Shown here piece by piece: positions 26,609-35,459 of a stretch of 64,000 bases of DNA (its first letter is position 1; each line of letters opens with the position of its first letter). The position numbers were made by a program, and so were the translations under genes. The stretch covers positions 496,001 through 560,000 of the forward strand of contig NZ_JAAAML010000002.1 of assembly GCF_024105735.1 (NCBI RefSeq), in the 5' to 3' direction. The DNA comes from Parahoeflea alexandrii. Lineage in GTDB: Bacteria; Pseudomonadota; Alphaproteobacteria; Rhizobiales; Rhizobiaceae. The notes beneath the pieces are model-generated. The model had not been told where the DNA came from. It did not search any database and was given only the letters and a program-made list of their open reading frames with translations.

Positions 26609-27438
26609 TGCGGAGCACGCTGTGCATCTGTGAGCCTGCCACCGGCGCCGTCGAGGAACTGCTTCGCACCAACCGGCTCATCGAGGCCCCGAACTGGATG
26701 CCTGATGGCACGTCACTGATCGTCAACGGCGATGGCCGCATGTTCCGGGTTTCGCTCGCAGCAGCCGAGCTTGTTGCACTCGACACCGGCCACGCGGTCA
26801 AGTGCAACAATGATCACGGCATCTCGCCCGACGGAAGTCTGCTGGCGATCAGCGATTCGACCGATACCGGGCAGTCCTGCATCTGGGTGTTGCCCGCCGC
26901 CGGCGGTACGCCACGGCGCATCACCGCAAAGGTCCCGTCCTGGTGGCACGGCTGGTCGCCCGACGGCAGGACACTCGCCTATGTCGGCCGCCGGGATGGC
27001 GCGTTCGGCATCTACACGATTGGCGTTGATGGTGGCGCCGAGCAGCATATTGTCAGCGGCGGTGGCCATTATGACGGCCCTGACTATTCGCCCGACGGCG
27101 CCTGGATCTGGTTCAATTCCGACCGCGGCGGCTCCATGGACCTTTGGCGGATCCCCGTTTCAGGCGGCACGCCCGAACAGATGACCGATGACGAGCGGGT
27201 CAACTGGTTCCCGCACCCGTCTCCCGATGGCCGGGCGGTGCTCTATCTCAGCTATGAACCCGGAACCGAAGGTCATCCACGCGATCGCGATGTGGAGTTG
27301 CGGCTGCTCGATCCGGCGGATGGATCGGTTCGGACATTGCTGGCGCTGTTCGGCGGCCAGGGAACGATCAACGTGCCCTGCTGGTCGCCCGACGCACGGC
27401 GCTTCGCCTTCGTGCGGTATGGGCGGAGCAAGGACTGA
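26608..27438 (+). CDS. Cytosolic TolB-like beta-propeller (PD40 repeats), function unknown
   Basis: The 276-residue protein is a run of PD40/WD40-like repeats, seen as ISPDGSLLAISD, WSPDGRTLAYVG, YSPDGAWIWFNS, PSPDGRAVLYLS and WSPDARRFAFVR. It has no signal peptide, unlike TolB. Segments such as WWHGWSPDG, FNSDRGGSMDLWRIP and NWFPHPSPDG resemble those of beta-propeller oligosaccharide-acting proteins, but I cannot name catalytic residues. It begins on the A of the GH43 stop codon (TGATG) and is the last gene of the operon, so a role in oligosaccharide handling is inferred from context alone. Confidence 0.75.
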   Translation: MRSTLCICEPATGAVEELLRTNRLIEAPNWMPDGTSLIVNGDGRMFRVSLAAAELVALDTGHAVKCNNDHGISPDGSLLAISDSTDTGQSCIWVLPAAGGTPRRITAKVPSWWHGWSPDGRTLAYVGRRDGAFGIYTIGVDGGAEQHIVSGGGHYDGPDYSPDGAWIWFNSDRGGSMDLWRIPVSGGTPEQMTDDERVNWFPHPSPDGRAVLYLSYEPGTEGHPRDRDVELRLLDPADGSVRTLLALFGGQGTINVPCWSPDARRFAFVRYGRSKD

Positions 27439-27474
27439 CCGCCGTCGTCGATCGGGGATGGCCGGGGCTAACGC

Positions 27475-27705
27475 CTACCAGTGCGGCGGCGGCTGGTTGG
27501 CGGGCGGCCCGCCGGTCTGGTCTTCCATGTCCTGAAACCGGTCGTTGAGCCGTGCCAGTTCGCGGCGCAGCCTCTCGTTTTCCTTCCAGCCCTCGGTCAG
27601 CTGCCGCGACAGATCTTCGATCGCAGCCTGCTGGTGTGCCACCAGTTCCTCGAGCCGCACCAGCCGGGGTTCGATATCCGTGTCCTCGTTTTTTGGACTT
27701 GCCAT
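27475..27705 (-). CDS. slyX: SlyX-family protein
   Basis: A 76-residue protein with a coiled coil (LVRLEELVAHQQAAIEDLSRQL then WKENERLRREL, split for length) and the SlyX-type ending GGPPANQPPPHW. Its function is not established in any bacterium. The ATG at 27705 overlaps the stop of the thioesterase gene by one base, so the pair is co-transcribed. Longer in-frame starts upstream would overlap the thioesterase and are not supported. Confidence 0.88.
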   Translation of the reverse strand: MASPKNEDTDIEPRLVRLEELVAHQQAAIEDLSRQLTEGWKENERLRRELARLNDRFQDMEDQTGGPPANQPPPHW

Positions 27706-28136
27706 TACGCGATCTCCCCGAGTGTTGCGCGCCATGTCTCGGGCAATTGTCCCGGCCGGCGTGTAGCGCGGTCGACATAGACATGAACGAACCGGCCATC
27801 GGCGAAAGCCGTCTCTTCGTCGTTGCGAAACAGGCCGATGCCATAGGTTACCGATGAGCCACCGAGCCGGTCGACGCGGATACCGGCGGTAATCCGGTCG
27901 GGAAACATCGCCTCGGCGTGGTAACGGCATCCGGTTTCCACGACCAGACCGACGATGGCGCCACCCAGCGGATCGAGCAGCCCCGCCTCGATCAGCCAGT
28001 GATTGATCGCCGTGTCGAACAGCTGGTAGTGGACCACATTGTTCATGTGGCCGTAGATATCGTTGTCGGCCCACCGGGTCTGCAGGCTCCGGAAGGTCCT
28101 GAAATCGGCGCGGGAAGGTGGCGGTGTTCTGGTCAT
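27705..28136 (-). CDS. Hotdog acyl-CoA thioesterase (4-hydroxybenzoyl-CoA thioesterase/FadM type)
   Basis: About 143 residues. The active-site segment TRWADNDIYGHMNNVVHYQLFD is diagnostic (first Asp of DNDIYGH is the catalytic acid), split here as TRWADNDIYGH and MNNVVHYQLFD. The ATG at 28136 gives the standard short N-terminus; an in-frame ATG at 28274 would add 46 residues unlike the family. It releases free acids from acyl-CoA in the cytoplasm; the chain specificity is unknown. It is followed directly by slyX. Confidence 0.9.
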   Translation of the reverse strand: MTRTPPPSRADFRTFRSLQTRWADNDIYGHMNNVVHYQLFDTAINHWLIEAGLLDPLGGAIVGLVVETGCRYHAEAMFPDRITAGIRVDRLGGSSVTYGIGLFRNDEETAFADGRFVHVYVDRATRRPGQLPETWRATLGEIA

Positions 28137-28452
28137 TTGCGTGCTTTCATCATGCCGGGCGGCCAAGTGCAAGGGGCAGGGCGGCGCCATGGCCCGTGCC
28201 AAGGTCGGCCCGTCGGCGGTGTTGAAAACGGTCGGCCATAAAAGCGCACCCTTAAATGATTCTGGACTTTGCATTCAGAACTGTCGAGACTAAAGCAGGG
28301 ACCCGAAAATCTGAACGGCTTTTGGAAAGCCCGGAACACCCAACCCGTGGGAATGAGCAGCCTGGTTGCATCCCAACCTTTTGGCATGGCTCAATTCCAG
28401 ACCTGCACCAGCAGCTGAACTGGTGATGGCAAACATAAAAAGTCGAGGGGAC
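28137..28452. other. Intergenic region (316 bp) between thioesterase and nucleoside-transporter operons
   Basis: This divergent-promoter space contains no convincing gene. Features seen: a weak inverted repeat TTCTG/CAGAA at 28260-28264 and 28276-28280, and CACCAG/CTGGTG at 28406-28411 and 28420-28425, which is 27 bp before the ATPase start and could be an operator or leader hairpin. No deoxynucleoside repressor gene lies nearby. Confidence 0.5.
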
Positions 28453-29988
28453 ATGAACGACATTGCCATTGAGCTGAAGGGGATCGACAAGAAGTTCGGC
28501 CTCGTTCACGCCAACAAGAACATCAACATGAAGGTCCGCAAGGGCACGATCCACGGGATCATCGGCGAAAACGGCGCTGGCAAATCAACATTGATGTCGA
28601 TCCTCTACGGCTTCTATCAGGCCGACAATGGCGACATCTTCGTTGATGGCAAGAAAACCGTGATCAAGGATCCGAACGCAGCCATTTCTGTAGGCATCGG
28701 CATGGTCCACCAGCATTTCATGCTGGTCGAGAATTTCACCGTGCTTGAAAACATCATGCTCGGCGCCGAAGAAAGCCAGGTGCTCAACGCGGGCATCACC
28801 AAGGCCCGACGCGAGCTCAAGCAGCTCGAGGAGGAATACGAGCTCGAGGTCGATCCCGATGCCATCATCGAGGAACTGCCCGTCGGCATCCAGCAGCGCG
28901 TCGAGATCCTCAAGGCGCTCTACCGCGGCGCCGAGATCCTGATCCTCGATGAGCCTACTGGCGTTCTGACACCGGCCGAGGCCGATCACCTGTTCCGTAT
29001 CCTCGAGCAGCTCAAGTCCGAAGGCAAAACCATCCTGCTGATCACCCACAAGCTGCGCGAGATCATGGCGGTGACAGATGAAGTCTCCGTAATGCGGCGC
29101 GGCGAGATGGTGGCCACCCGCACCACCTCCGAGACTTCGGTGGAGGAGCTTGCCGAACTCATGGTCGGCCGTCATGTGCTTCTGCACGTCGAAAAGGGAC
29201 CGGCATCGCCAGGCGACGTCATGCTCTCGGTCGAGAACCTGACGGTGCGCGACGGCCGCGGCGTCGACATGGTCAAGAACGTTTCGTTCAATGTGCGCGC
29301 CGGCGAGATCGTCGGCATTGCCGGTGTTGCCGGCAATGGCCAGTCCGAGCTGCTGCAGGCGATTTCCGGCATCCGCCGTGCTGTCACGGGCAAGGTGATG
29401 CTGCAGGGCGAGCCGATTCATGTCACCGGCACCGCCGATCCGGCTGAATTGCGCCATCGTGGCCTGGCCCACGTTCCCGAAGACCGCCAGCACATGGGTC
29501 TGGTCCTCAAGTTCGATGAAAGCGAGAACTCCATCCTCGGCTATCACGACGACCCGAAATACCTCAATGGCATGTTTCTCAACATCGACGCGATCCGCAA
29601 GGACGCGGCTGACAAGATCGAGAAATACGATATCCGCCCGCCCAATCCACGGCTCAAAACCGCCAATTTCTCGGGAGGTAACCAGCAGAAGATCGTACTG
29701 GCGCGGGAGATGGAGCGCGATCCCGCGGTTCTCGTCATCGGCCAGCCGACCCGCGGCGTCGATGTCGGCGCCATCGAGTTCATTCACAAGCGCATCATCG
29801 AAATGCGGGATGCCGGCAAGGCCGTGCTGCTGGTCTCGGTCGAGCTCGATGAAATCCGTTCATTGTCGGACCGGGTGCTGGTCATGTTCGACGGCCGCAT
29901 TGTCGGCGAGCGCGCGCCCGACGCCAGCGAAGGCGAGCTCGGGCTGCTGATGGCCGGTGTTGAAGATACCAAGGAGGCAGCACAATGA
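28453..29988 (+). CDS. Nucleoside ABC importer, dual ATPase subunit (NupA/YufO type)
   Basis: A 511-residue protein with two ABC domains. The first has Walker A GENGAGKSTLMS and a less usual signature (LPVGIQQRVEILKAL); the second has a degenerate nucleotide loop (GVAGNGQSELLQ) and the signature FSGGNQQKIVLAREM. This asymmetry is characteristic of the sugar/nucleoside (BmpA-dependent) import class. ATG 28453 follows GAGGGGAC; earlier in-frame starts lack support. The two permeases and a pyrimidine/purine salvage operon follow directly, so nucleosides are the likely cargo. Confidence 0.92.
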   Translation: MNDIAIELKGIDKKFGLVHANKNINMKVRKGTIHGIIGENGAGKSTLMSILYGFYQADNGDIFVDGKKTVIKDPNAAISVGIGMVHQHFMLVENFTVLENIMLGAEESQVLNAGITKARRELKQLEEEYELEVDPDAIIEELPVGIQQRVEILKALYRGAEILILDEPTGVLTPAEADHLFRILEQLKSEGKTILLITHKLREIMAVTDEVSVMRRGEMVATRTTSETSVEELAELMVGRHVLLHVEKGPASPGDVMLSVENLTVRDGRGVDMVKNVSFNVRAGEIVGIAGVAGNGQSELLQAISGIRRAVTGKVMLQGEPIHVTGTADPAELRHRGLAHVPEDRQHMGLVLKFDESENSILGYHDDPKYLNGMFLNIDAIRKDAADKIEKYDIRPPNPRLKTANFSGGNQQKIVLAREMERDPAVLVIGQPTRGVDVGAIEFIHKRIIEMRDAGKAVLLVSVELDEIRSLSDRVLVMFDGRIVGERAPDASEGELGLLMAGVEDTKEAAQ

Positions 29989-31118
29989 GCGCGCCCTATG
30001 CAAAGCTGCCCGCCTGGGTGGATTACGGACTGATCCCGCTGATCAATCTGATTGTCGCTTTTCTCGTTGCCGGCCTCGTCGTGCTGGCAGTCGGTGAAAG
30101 CCCGCTGCGGGCGGCATCGCTTCTGATCGAGGGTGCCTTCGGATACGGCGAAGGCATCGGCTTCACGCTGTATTACGCGACCAATTTCATTTTCACCGGA
30201 TTGGCTGTCGCCGTGGCTTTTCATTGCGGCTTGTTCAACATCGGCGGCGAGGGCCAGGCCTATGTCGCGGGCCTCGGCGTGGCGCTGCCCTGCCTCTGGC
30301 TCGACCAGTTCGCCCCCTGGTACGTCATCTTCCCCGCGGCCATCCTCGGCTCGGCGCTGGTTGGCGGCTTCTGGGCGATGATCCCGGGATGGCTGCAGGC
30401 CAAGCGCGGCAGCCATGTGGTGATCACCACCATCATGTTCAATTTCATCGCCTCGAGTCTGATGGTTTATGTGCTGGTCGACGTGCTCAAGCCGGCGGGT
30501 TCGATGGCTCCCCAAACCCGCACTTTTGCTGAAGGCGGCCAGCTGCCGCGGCTTGACTGGCTGCTGGCCTCCGTCGGCCTGGACATCGGTGGGGCTCCGT
30601 TCAACATGTCCTTCCTGCTGGCGCTGGTCGCGGCCTTTGTCGTCTGGTTGGTGATCTGGCGCACGAAGCTTGGCTACGAGATCCGCACCATGGGGCACAG
30701 CCCGACGGCGGCTAGCTACGCCGGCATCCGCCAGAGCCGCATCATCATCATCACCATGATGATGTCCGGCGCGCTGGCGGGCATGATGGCGCTCAACCCG
30801 ATCATGGGCGACCAGCACCGCATGCAGCTCGATTTTGTCGGCGGCGCCGGTTTCGTCGGGATCGCCGTGGCCCTGATGGGCCGTTCGCATCCGGTCGGCA
30901 TTGTTCCGGCGGCCATTCTTTTCGGCATGCTCTATCAGGGCGGCGCCGAGATCTCGTTCGAGATGCCGCAGATCTCGCGGGACATGATCACCATCATCCA
31001 GGGGCTGGTGATCCTGTTCGCCGGCGCGCTTGAAAACATGTTCCGTCCGGCGATCACGGCGTTTTTCGCCACTCTGGGCGGGGCTCGCTCCGACAAATCC
31101 CTGCCAGCGGCGGAGTAA
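29985..31118 (+). CDS. Nucleoside ABC importer permease 1 (YufP type)
   Basis: The 377-residue integral membrane protein has about nine to ten hydrophobic segments. FNIGGEGQAYVAGLG and GGAGFVGIAVALMGRSHPVG are conserved blocks of the BPD_transp_2 family used by nucleoside importers. Its start overlaps the stop of the ATPase gene (ATGA). It forms the channel with the next gene product. Confidence 0.92.
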   Translation: MSAPYAKLPAWVDYGLIPLINLIVAFLVAGLVVLAVGESPLRAASLLIEGAFGYGEGIGFTLYYATNFIFTGLAVAVAFHCGLFNIGGEGQAYVAGLGVALPCLWLDQFAPWYVIFPAAILGSALVGGFWAMIPGWLQAKRGSHVVITTIMFNFIASSLMVYVLVDVLKPAGSMAPQTRTFAEGGQLPRLDWLLASVGLDIGGAPFNMSFLLALVAAFVVWLVIWRTKLGYEIRTMGHSPTAASYAGIRQSRIIIITMMMSGALAGMMALNPIMGDQHRMQLDFVGGAGFVGIAVALMGRSHPVGIVPAAILFGMLYQGGAEISFEMPQISRDMITIIQGLVILFAGALENMFRPAITAFFATLGGARSDKSLPAAE

Positions 31119-31123
31119 CGGCC

Positions 31124-32095
31124 ATGGAATATTTCGATACACTCATCGTGATCCTGCAATCCACCGTCCGGGTCTCGGTGCCCTTGATCCTGGCGGCTCT
31201 TGCGGGTCTTTATTCCGAGCGCGCCGGCATTTTCGACATCGGGCTGGAGGGCAAGATGCTGGCCGCGGCCTTTGCCGGCGGAGCCGCAGCGGCGGTCACC
31301 GCTTCGGCCCTGATCGGGCTTGCCGCCGCCATCTTCGTTTCTGTCTGTCTGGCGCTGGTGCATGGCTTCGCCTCGATCACCCAGCGCGGCAACCAGATCG
31401 TCTCCGGTGTCGCCATCAACTTCATCGCGCTCGGCGCCACGGTCATCCTCGGCCAAGCCTGGTTCCGCCAGGGCGGCCGGACACCGCAATTGAGCGGGGA
31501 TTCCCGCTTCACCACGGTGGAGCTTCCCTACGCCGCCGAGATTGCCGATATCCCGGTCATCGGTTCGATCTATTCTAACCTGTTGTCGGGCCACTTCATG
31601 CTCACCTACCTGGCCTTTGCGCTGGTTCCGTTCACCTGGTGGGTGCTCTACCGCACCCGCTTCGGCTTGAGGCTGCGGGCGGTGGGCGAGAATCCCGGTG
31701 CGGTCGATACCGCCGGGATCTCGGTCACCTGGTTGCGTTATCGGGCGGTGATCTGTTGCGGCATCCTCTGCGGCATCGCCGGTGCCTATCTGTCGATGGC
31801 CATGACCGCCGGCTTCGTCAAGGGAATGACCGCGGGCAAGGGCTTCATCGCGCTTGCGGCCCTGATTTTCGCCAAGTGGAAGCCGGTCAACGTCATGTTT
31901 GCCTGCCTCCTGTTCGGTTTCCTTGACGCCATGTCGATCCGCATGCAGGGCAATGAGTTGCCCATCATCGGGGTGGTGCCGGTGCAGTTCATGCAGGCCT
32001 TGCCTTATCTGCTGACGGTGATCCTGCTGGCAGGCTTCATCGGCAAGGCCATCCCGCCGCGTGCCGGCGGCGTGCCCTACGTCAAGGAACGCTGA
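31124..32095 (+). CDS. Nucleoside ABC importer permease 2 (YufQ type)
   Basis: A 323-residue BPD_transp_2 permease. Diagnostic segments are YSERAGIFDIGLEGKMLAAAF near the N-terminus (split: YSERAGIFDIG and LEGKMLAAAF) and AGKGFIALAALIFAKWKPVNV near residue 230-250 (split: AGKGFIALAALIF and AKWKPVNV). It lies 5 bp after the first permease and 1 bp before cdd, so importer and salvage enzymes form one transcript. Confidence 0.92.
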   Translation: MEYFDTLIVILQSTVRVSVPLILAALAGLYSERAGIFDIGLEGKMLAAAFAGGAAAAVTASALIGLAAAIFVSVCLALVHGFASITQRGNQIVSGVAINFIALGATVILGQAWFRQGGRTPQLSGDSRFTTVELPYAAEIADIPVIGSIYSNLLSGHFMLTYLAFALVPFTWWVLYRTRFGLRLRAVGENPGAVDTAGISVTWLRYRAVICCGILCGIAGAYLSMAMTAGFVKGMTAGKGFIALAALIFAKWKPVNVMFACLLFGFLDAMSIRMQGNELPIIGVVPVQFMQALPYLLTVILLAGFIGKAIPPRAGGVPYVKER

Positions 32096-32096
32096 C

Positions 32097-32489
32097 ATGG
32101 CCCTGGACCTGTTTGAAGCCGCCCGCGACGCCATGGCCAGATGCCATGCGCCCTATTCGAAATTTCCCGTCGGCGCAGCCATACGCGCCGATGACGGCAG
32201 GATCCATGCAGGCGCCAACATCGAGGTGATCTCCTTTCCGGAAGGCTGGTGCGCTGAAACCACGGCGATCAGCCACATGGTCATGGCCGGAGGCACCCGG
32301 ATTCGCGAGGTGGCGGTGATTGCCGAAAAGCTCGACCTGTGCCCGCCCTGCGGCGGCTGCCGGCAGCGGCTGGCGGAGTTTGCCGACGCCGATACGCTGG
32401 TGCACCTGTGCGATGCTGAAGGGATAAAGAAAACCCTGCGCATGGACGAATTGCTGCCCCATGGTTTCAAGACCGAGGTGATCGGATGA
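32097..32489 (+). CDS. cdd: Cytidine deaminase
   Basis: The 130-residue homotetrameric-type enzyme converts cytidine and deoxycytidine to uridine and deoxyuridine. Zinc ligands and the catalytic acid are visible: C-A-E in PEGWCAETTAIS and P-C-x-x-C in LCPPCGGCRQ; YSKFPVGAAIRADDG is the substrate-binding N-terminus. ATG 32097 lies 1 bp past the permease stop. The end overlaps punA by 4 bp. Confidence 0.95.
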   Translation: MALDLFEAARDAMARCHAPYSKFPVGAAIRADDGRIHAGANIEVISFPEGWCAETTAISHMVMAGGTRIREVAVIAEKLDLCPPCGGCRQRLAEFADADTLVHLCDAEGIKKTLRMDELLPHGFKTEVIG

Positions 32490-33295
32490 GTACGGCCGTC
32501 GATGTCCTGATTGAACGTCTCCACGGTTTGATGCCGCGCCACGCCCTGGTTCTCGGATCCGGCCTCGGGTCGCTGGTGGAAACGGTCACCGATCCGGTGC
32601 GTGTTCCCTATGCCGACTTGCCTGGATTTCCCGAAAGCGGGGTGTCCGGCCATGCCGGCGAGGTCGTGGCGGGATACATCGGCAAGACGCCCGTGGTCAT
32701 CCTGTCAGGCCGTGTGCACTATTACGAGCACGGCAAGGCCGACGCCATGCGGGCTCCGCTGGAAGCGCTGCAGGGCCTTGGTGTCACCAGCCTGATCCTG
32801 ACCAATTCGGCCGGCTCCCTGCGCCAGGATATGCCGCCCGGTTCGGTGATGCGGATTTCCGATCACATCAATTTTTCCGGCACCAATCCGCTGTTCGGCG
32901 AACCCAGTGACCGCCGCTTCGTCGGCATGACCAATGCCTACGACACCGATCTTGGTGAACGCATGCAGGCCGCGGCACAAAGCACCGGCACCGAGCTGCA
33001 TGACGGCGTCTACATGTGGTTCTCCGGCCCGAGCTTCGAGACACCGGCCGAAATCCGCATGGCGCGCACGCTGGGGGCGGACGCGGTTGGCATGTCCACG
33101 GTGCCCGAGGTGATTCTGGCCCGCTTTCTCGGTATGAAGGCGATTGCAGCCTCGGTGATCACCAATTTTGCCGCCGGCATGACCGGAGGCGAGCTCAGCC
33201 ACCAGGAAACCAAGGATATGGCGCCGATCGGCGGCAAGCGGCTCTCGGCCATCCTCACCGCAATGTTTGAAAACCCGGACCAATCCCATGGCTGA
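32486..33295 (+). CDS. punA: Purine-nucleoside phosphorylase (trimeric type)
   Basis: The 269-residue protein splits (deoxy)inosine and (deoxy)guanosine with phosphate. Blocks of the trimeric, PNP2-like class are HALVLGSGLGSLVE, LSGRVHYYEHG, LTNSAGSL, WFSGPSFETPAEIRM and the VGMSTVPEVILAR strand. It supplies purine bases and (deoxy)ribose-1-phosphate, which DeoB converts for DeoC. It overlaps cdd by 4 bp and deoC by 8 bp. Confidence 0.95.
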   Translation: MSTAVDVLIERLHGLMPRHALVLGSGLGSLVETVTDPVRVPYADLPGFPESGVSGHAGEVVAGYIGKTPVVILSGRVHYYEHGKADAMRAPLEALQGLGVTSLILTNSAGSLRQDMPPGSVMRISDHINFSGTNPLFGEPSDRRFVGMTNAYDTDLGERMQAAAQSTGTELHDGVYMWFSGPSFETPAEIRMARTLGADAVGMSTVPEVILARFLGMKAIAASVITNFAAGMTGGELSHQETKDMAPIGGKRLSAILTAMFENPDQSHG

Positions 33296-34076
33296 CGCAA
33301 TCGACCTCACATCTCCCAAGGCCGTCGCAGCGGCAGCATTCGCCTGCCTCGATCTGACCGAACTAGGCGATGCGGCCACCGAGGAGGCAACGCTGGCGCT
33401 GGTCGACAAGGCAACCAACGAGCATGGGTCATCGGCAGCCGTGTGTATATGGCCCCGCTTCGTGGCCGCCGCGCGCAATCGGCTCGGGAATGCATCTCCG
33501 GTCCGCATTGCCACCGTGGTCAATTTTCCGTCCGGTGACCTGCCGGTCGGGGATGTCATTGCCGAGACTTCCCGCGCCGTGACAGACGGTGCCGATGAAA
33601 TCGATCTGGTCATTCCCTGGAAGGCCTTTGCTGCCGGTGACGAACAGGCTGTCCGGACGATGATTCGCGCCGTAAGGGCAGCAGCACCCGCGCCCGTTAC
33701 ACTCAAGACCATTCTGGAGACCGGCGAACTGAAGGATCCGGCGCTCATCGCCCGTGCCTCCGACATCGCCCTTGAGGAGCAGGCGGACTTCATCAAGACC
33801 TCGACCGGCAAGGTCGCGGTCAACGCAACGCTGGAAGCGGCGCGGATCATGCTCGAGGCGATCAGGCGCTCGGGCCAAAAGGCCGGCTTCAAGCCCGCCG
33901 GCGGCATCCGCACGGTCGACGATGCCCGGGCCTATTTTGCCCTGTGCGAAGAGATCATGGGTCCGGGCTGGGTCGCGCCCGAGACGTTCCGCTTCGGTGC
34001 ATCCGGACTTCTCGCAGACATCCTCGCCACGCTGGAAGACCGCTCGGCACCCGTCGGCAAGGGAGAGACCTATTGA
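33288..34076 (+). CDS. deoC: Deoxyribose-phosphate aldolase
   Basis: DeoC cleaves 2-deoxyribose-5-phosphate to acetaldehyde and glyceraldehyde-3-phosphate. The Schiff-base lysine lies in DFIKTSTGKVAV, the second catalytic lysine in KAGFKPAGGIRTV. ATG 33288 (262 residues) is preferred to ATG 33267 because it gives the family N-terminus, although its ribosome binding site is weak; it lies inside punA, so coupling is expected. Its TGA overlaps the TTG start of deoA. Confidence 0.95.
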   Translation: MADAIDLTSPKAVAAAAFACLDLTELGDAATEEATLALVDKATNEHGSSAAVCIWPRFVAAARNRLGNASPVRIATVVNFPSGDLPVGDVIAETSRAVTDGADEIDLVIPWKAFAAGDEQAVRTMIRAVRAAAPAPVTLKTILETGELKDPALIARASDIALEEQADFIKTSTGKVAVNATLEAARIMLEAIRRSGQKAGFKPAGGIRTVDDARAYFALCEEIMGPGWVAPETFRFGASGLLADILATLEDRSAPVGKGETY

Positions 34077-35389
34077 GTTTCCTGCCCCAGGAAATCATTC
34101 GCGCCAAGCGTGACGGCGGCGAGCTCGACCCCGCCGATATCGCGGCCTTCATCCAGGGTCTGACGGACGGCAGCGTCAGCGAAGGACAGGTCGCGGCTTT
34201 CGCCATGGCGATTTTCTTTAAAGGCATGAGCCGCAAGGAGGCGGTGGCGCTGACGCTGTCGATGCGCGATTCCGGCGAGGTGCTGTCCTGGCCGGAACTC
34301 GACCGTCCGGTGGTCGACAAGCACTCGACCGGCGGCGTTGGCGACAATGTCTCGCTGATGCTGGCACCAATCGCCGCGGCCTGCGGGCTGGCGGTCCCGA
34401 TGATCTCTGGTCGCGGGCTTGGCCACACCGGTGGCACGCTCGACAAGATGGAATCGATCCCCGGTTACACGGCGATGCCGGACAGCGCCCTGTTTCGCAA
34501 GGTCGTCGCCGCGTCAGGCTGCGCCATCATCGGCCAGACCGGCAATCTCGCGCCGGCCGACAAGCGGTTTTATGGAATCAGGGATGTGACCGCCACGGTT
34601 GAATCCGTGCCGTTGATCACCGCGTCGATCCTGTCCAAGAAACTTGCCGCCGGACTCGGCGCCCTGGTGCTCGACGTCAAATGCGGCAATGGCGCCTTCA
34701 TGGACAATCCGGACCGGGCCAATGAACTGGCGCGCTCGCTGGTCGAGGTCGCCGTGGGCGCCGGAATGCCGACAACAGCGCTGGTCACCGACATGAACCA
34801 GCCGCTGGCAAGCGCTGCCGGAAACGCCGTTGAAGTCCGCAATGCCGCCTATTTCCTGACTGGCAAGGCCCGCGATGCCCGCTTGCTGGAAGTCACCCTT
34901 GCGCTTGCAGCAGAGATGCTGGTGTCCGGCGGCCTGGCAACCAATGCCGGCGAAGCCCTGACGCGCGCGCAGTCCGTGCTTGATGACGGAAGCGCCGCCG
35001 AAAATTTCAATCGCATGGTTGCCGGCCTTGGGGGCCCGGTTGATTTCCTCTCGGATCCGGATCGCCATCTCGAACAGGCGCCGATTGTGACGCCCTGCCT
35101 CGCCGGCCGGCAAGGTTTTGTGGCTGGCTATGATACCCGCGCCGTGGGGCTGAGCGTGGTTGCGCTTGGCGGCGGCCGCATCAGGCCCCAGGATCCGGTC
35201 GACCATGCTGTCGGAGTGACGGGTTTGCTGCCGGTCGGCACTCCGGTCGAGGAAGACACGCCGATTGCCATGATCCATGCGCGGACCGCAGATCAGTTGT
35301 CCATGGCCGAGCGGGAACTTCGCAAGGCAGTTCGATTGAGCGATACGGCCCCGCAGGCCACACAGGTTATCCTGGGCCGCCACGGATAG
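34073..35389 (+). CDS. deoA: Thymidine phosphorylase
   Basis: About 438 residues. The signature SGRGLGHTGGTLDKMESIPG (about 115-134) is the pyrimidine-nucleoside phosphorylase motif, and DKHSTGGVGDNVS binds phosphate. The start is a TTG at 34073 overlapping the deoC stop (TTGA) and preceded by GGGAGAG; it yields SFLPQEIIRAKRDG, the usual N-terminus, whereas earlier in-frame codons lie inside deoC and do not fit. The product 2-deoxyribose-1-phosphate goes to DeoB and then DeoC. It is the last gene of the operon. Confidence 0.94.
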   Translation: MSFLPQEIIRAKRDGGELDPADIAAFIQGLTDGSVSEGQVAAFAMAIFFKGMSRKEAVALTLSMRDSGEVLSWPELDRPVVDKHSTGGVGDNVSLMLAPIAAACGLAVPMISGRGLGHTGGTLDKMESIPGYTAMPDSALFRKVVAASGCAIIGQTGNLAPADKRFYGIRDVTATVESVPLITASILSKKLAAGLGALVLDVKCGNGAFMDNPDRANELARSLVEVAVGAGMPTTALVTDMNQPLASAAGNAVEVRNAAYFLTGKARDARLLEVTLALAAEMLVSGGLATNAGEALTRAQSVLDDGSAAENFNRMVAGLGGPVDFLSDPDRHLEQAPIVTPCLAGRQGFVAGYDTRAVGLSVVALGGGRIRPQDPVDHAVGVTGLLPVGTPVEEDTPIAMIHARTADQLSMAERELRKAVRLSDTAPQATQVILGRHG

Positions 35390-35459
35390 GGCGGGGGTCA
35401 AACGGCTGAAGCCGGACAGGCCAAATGGCTTCCTGCTGTCCGACCAGGCGTCTGGCGTG

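Noticed and set aside
29784-31142. Minus-strand frame opposite the nucleoside permease
   Set aside because: It is a GC-bias shadow of a permease gene; composition is His/Asp/Arg-rich with no family motif.
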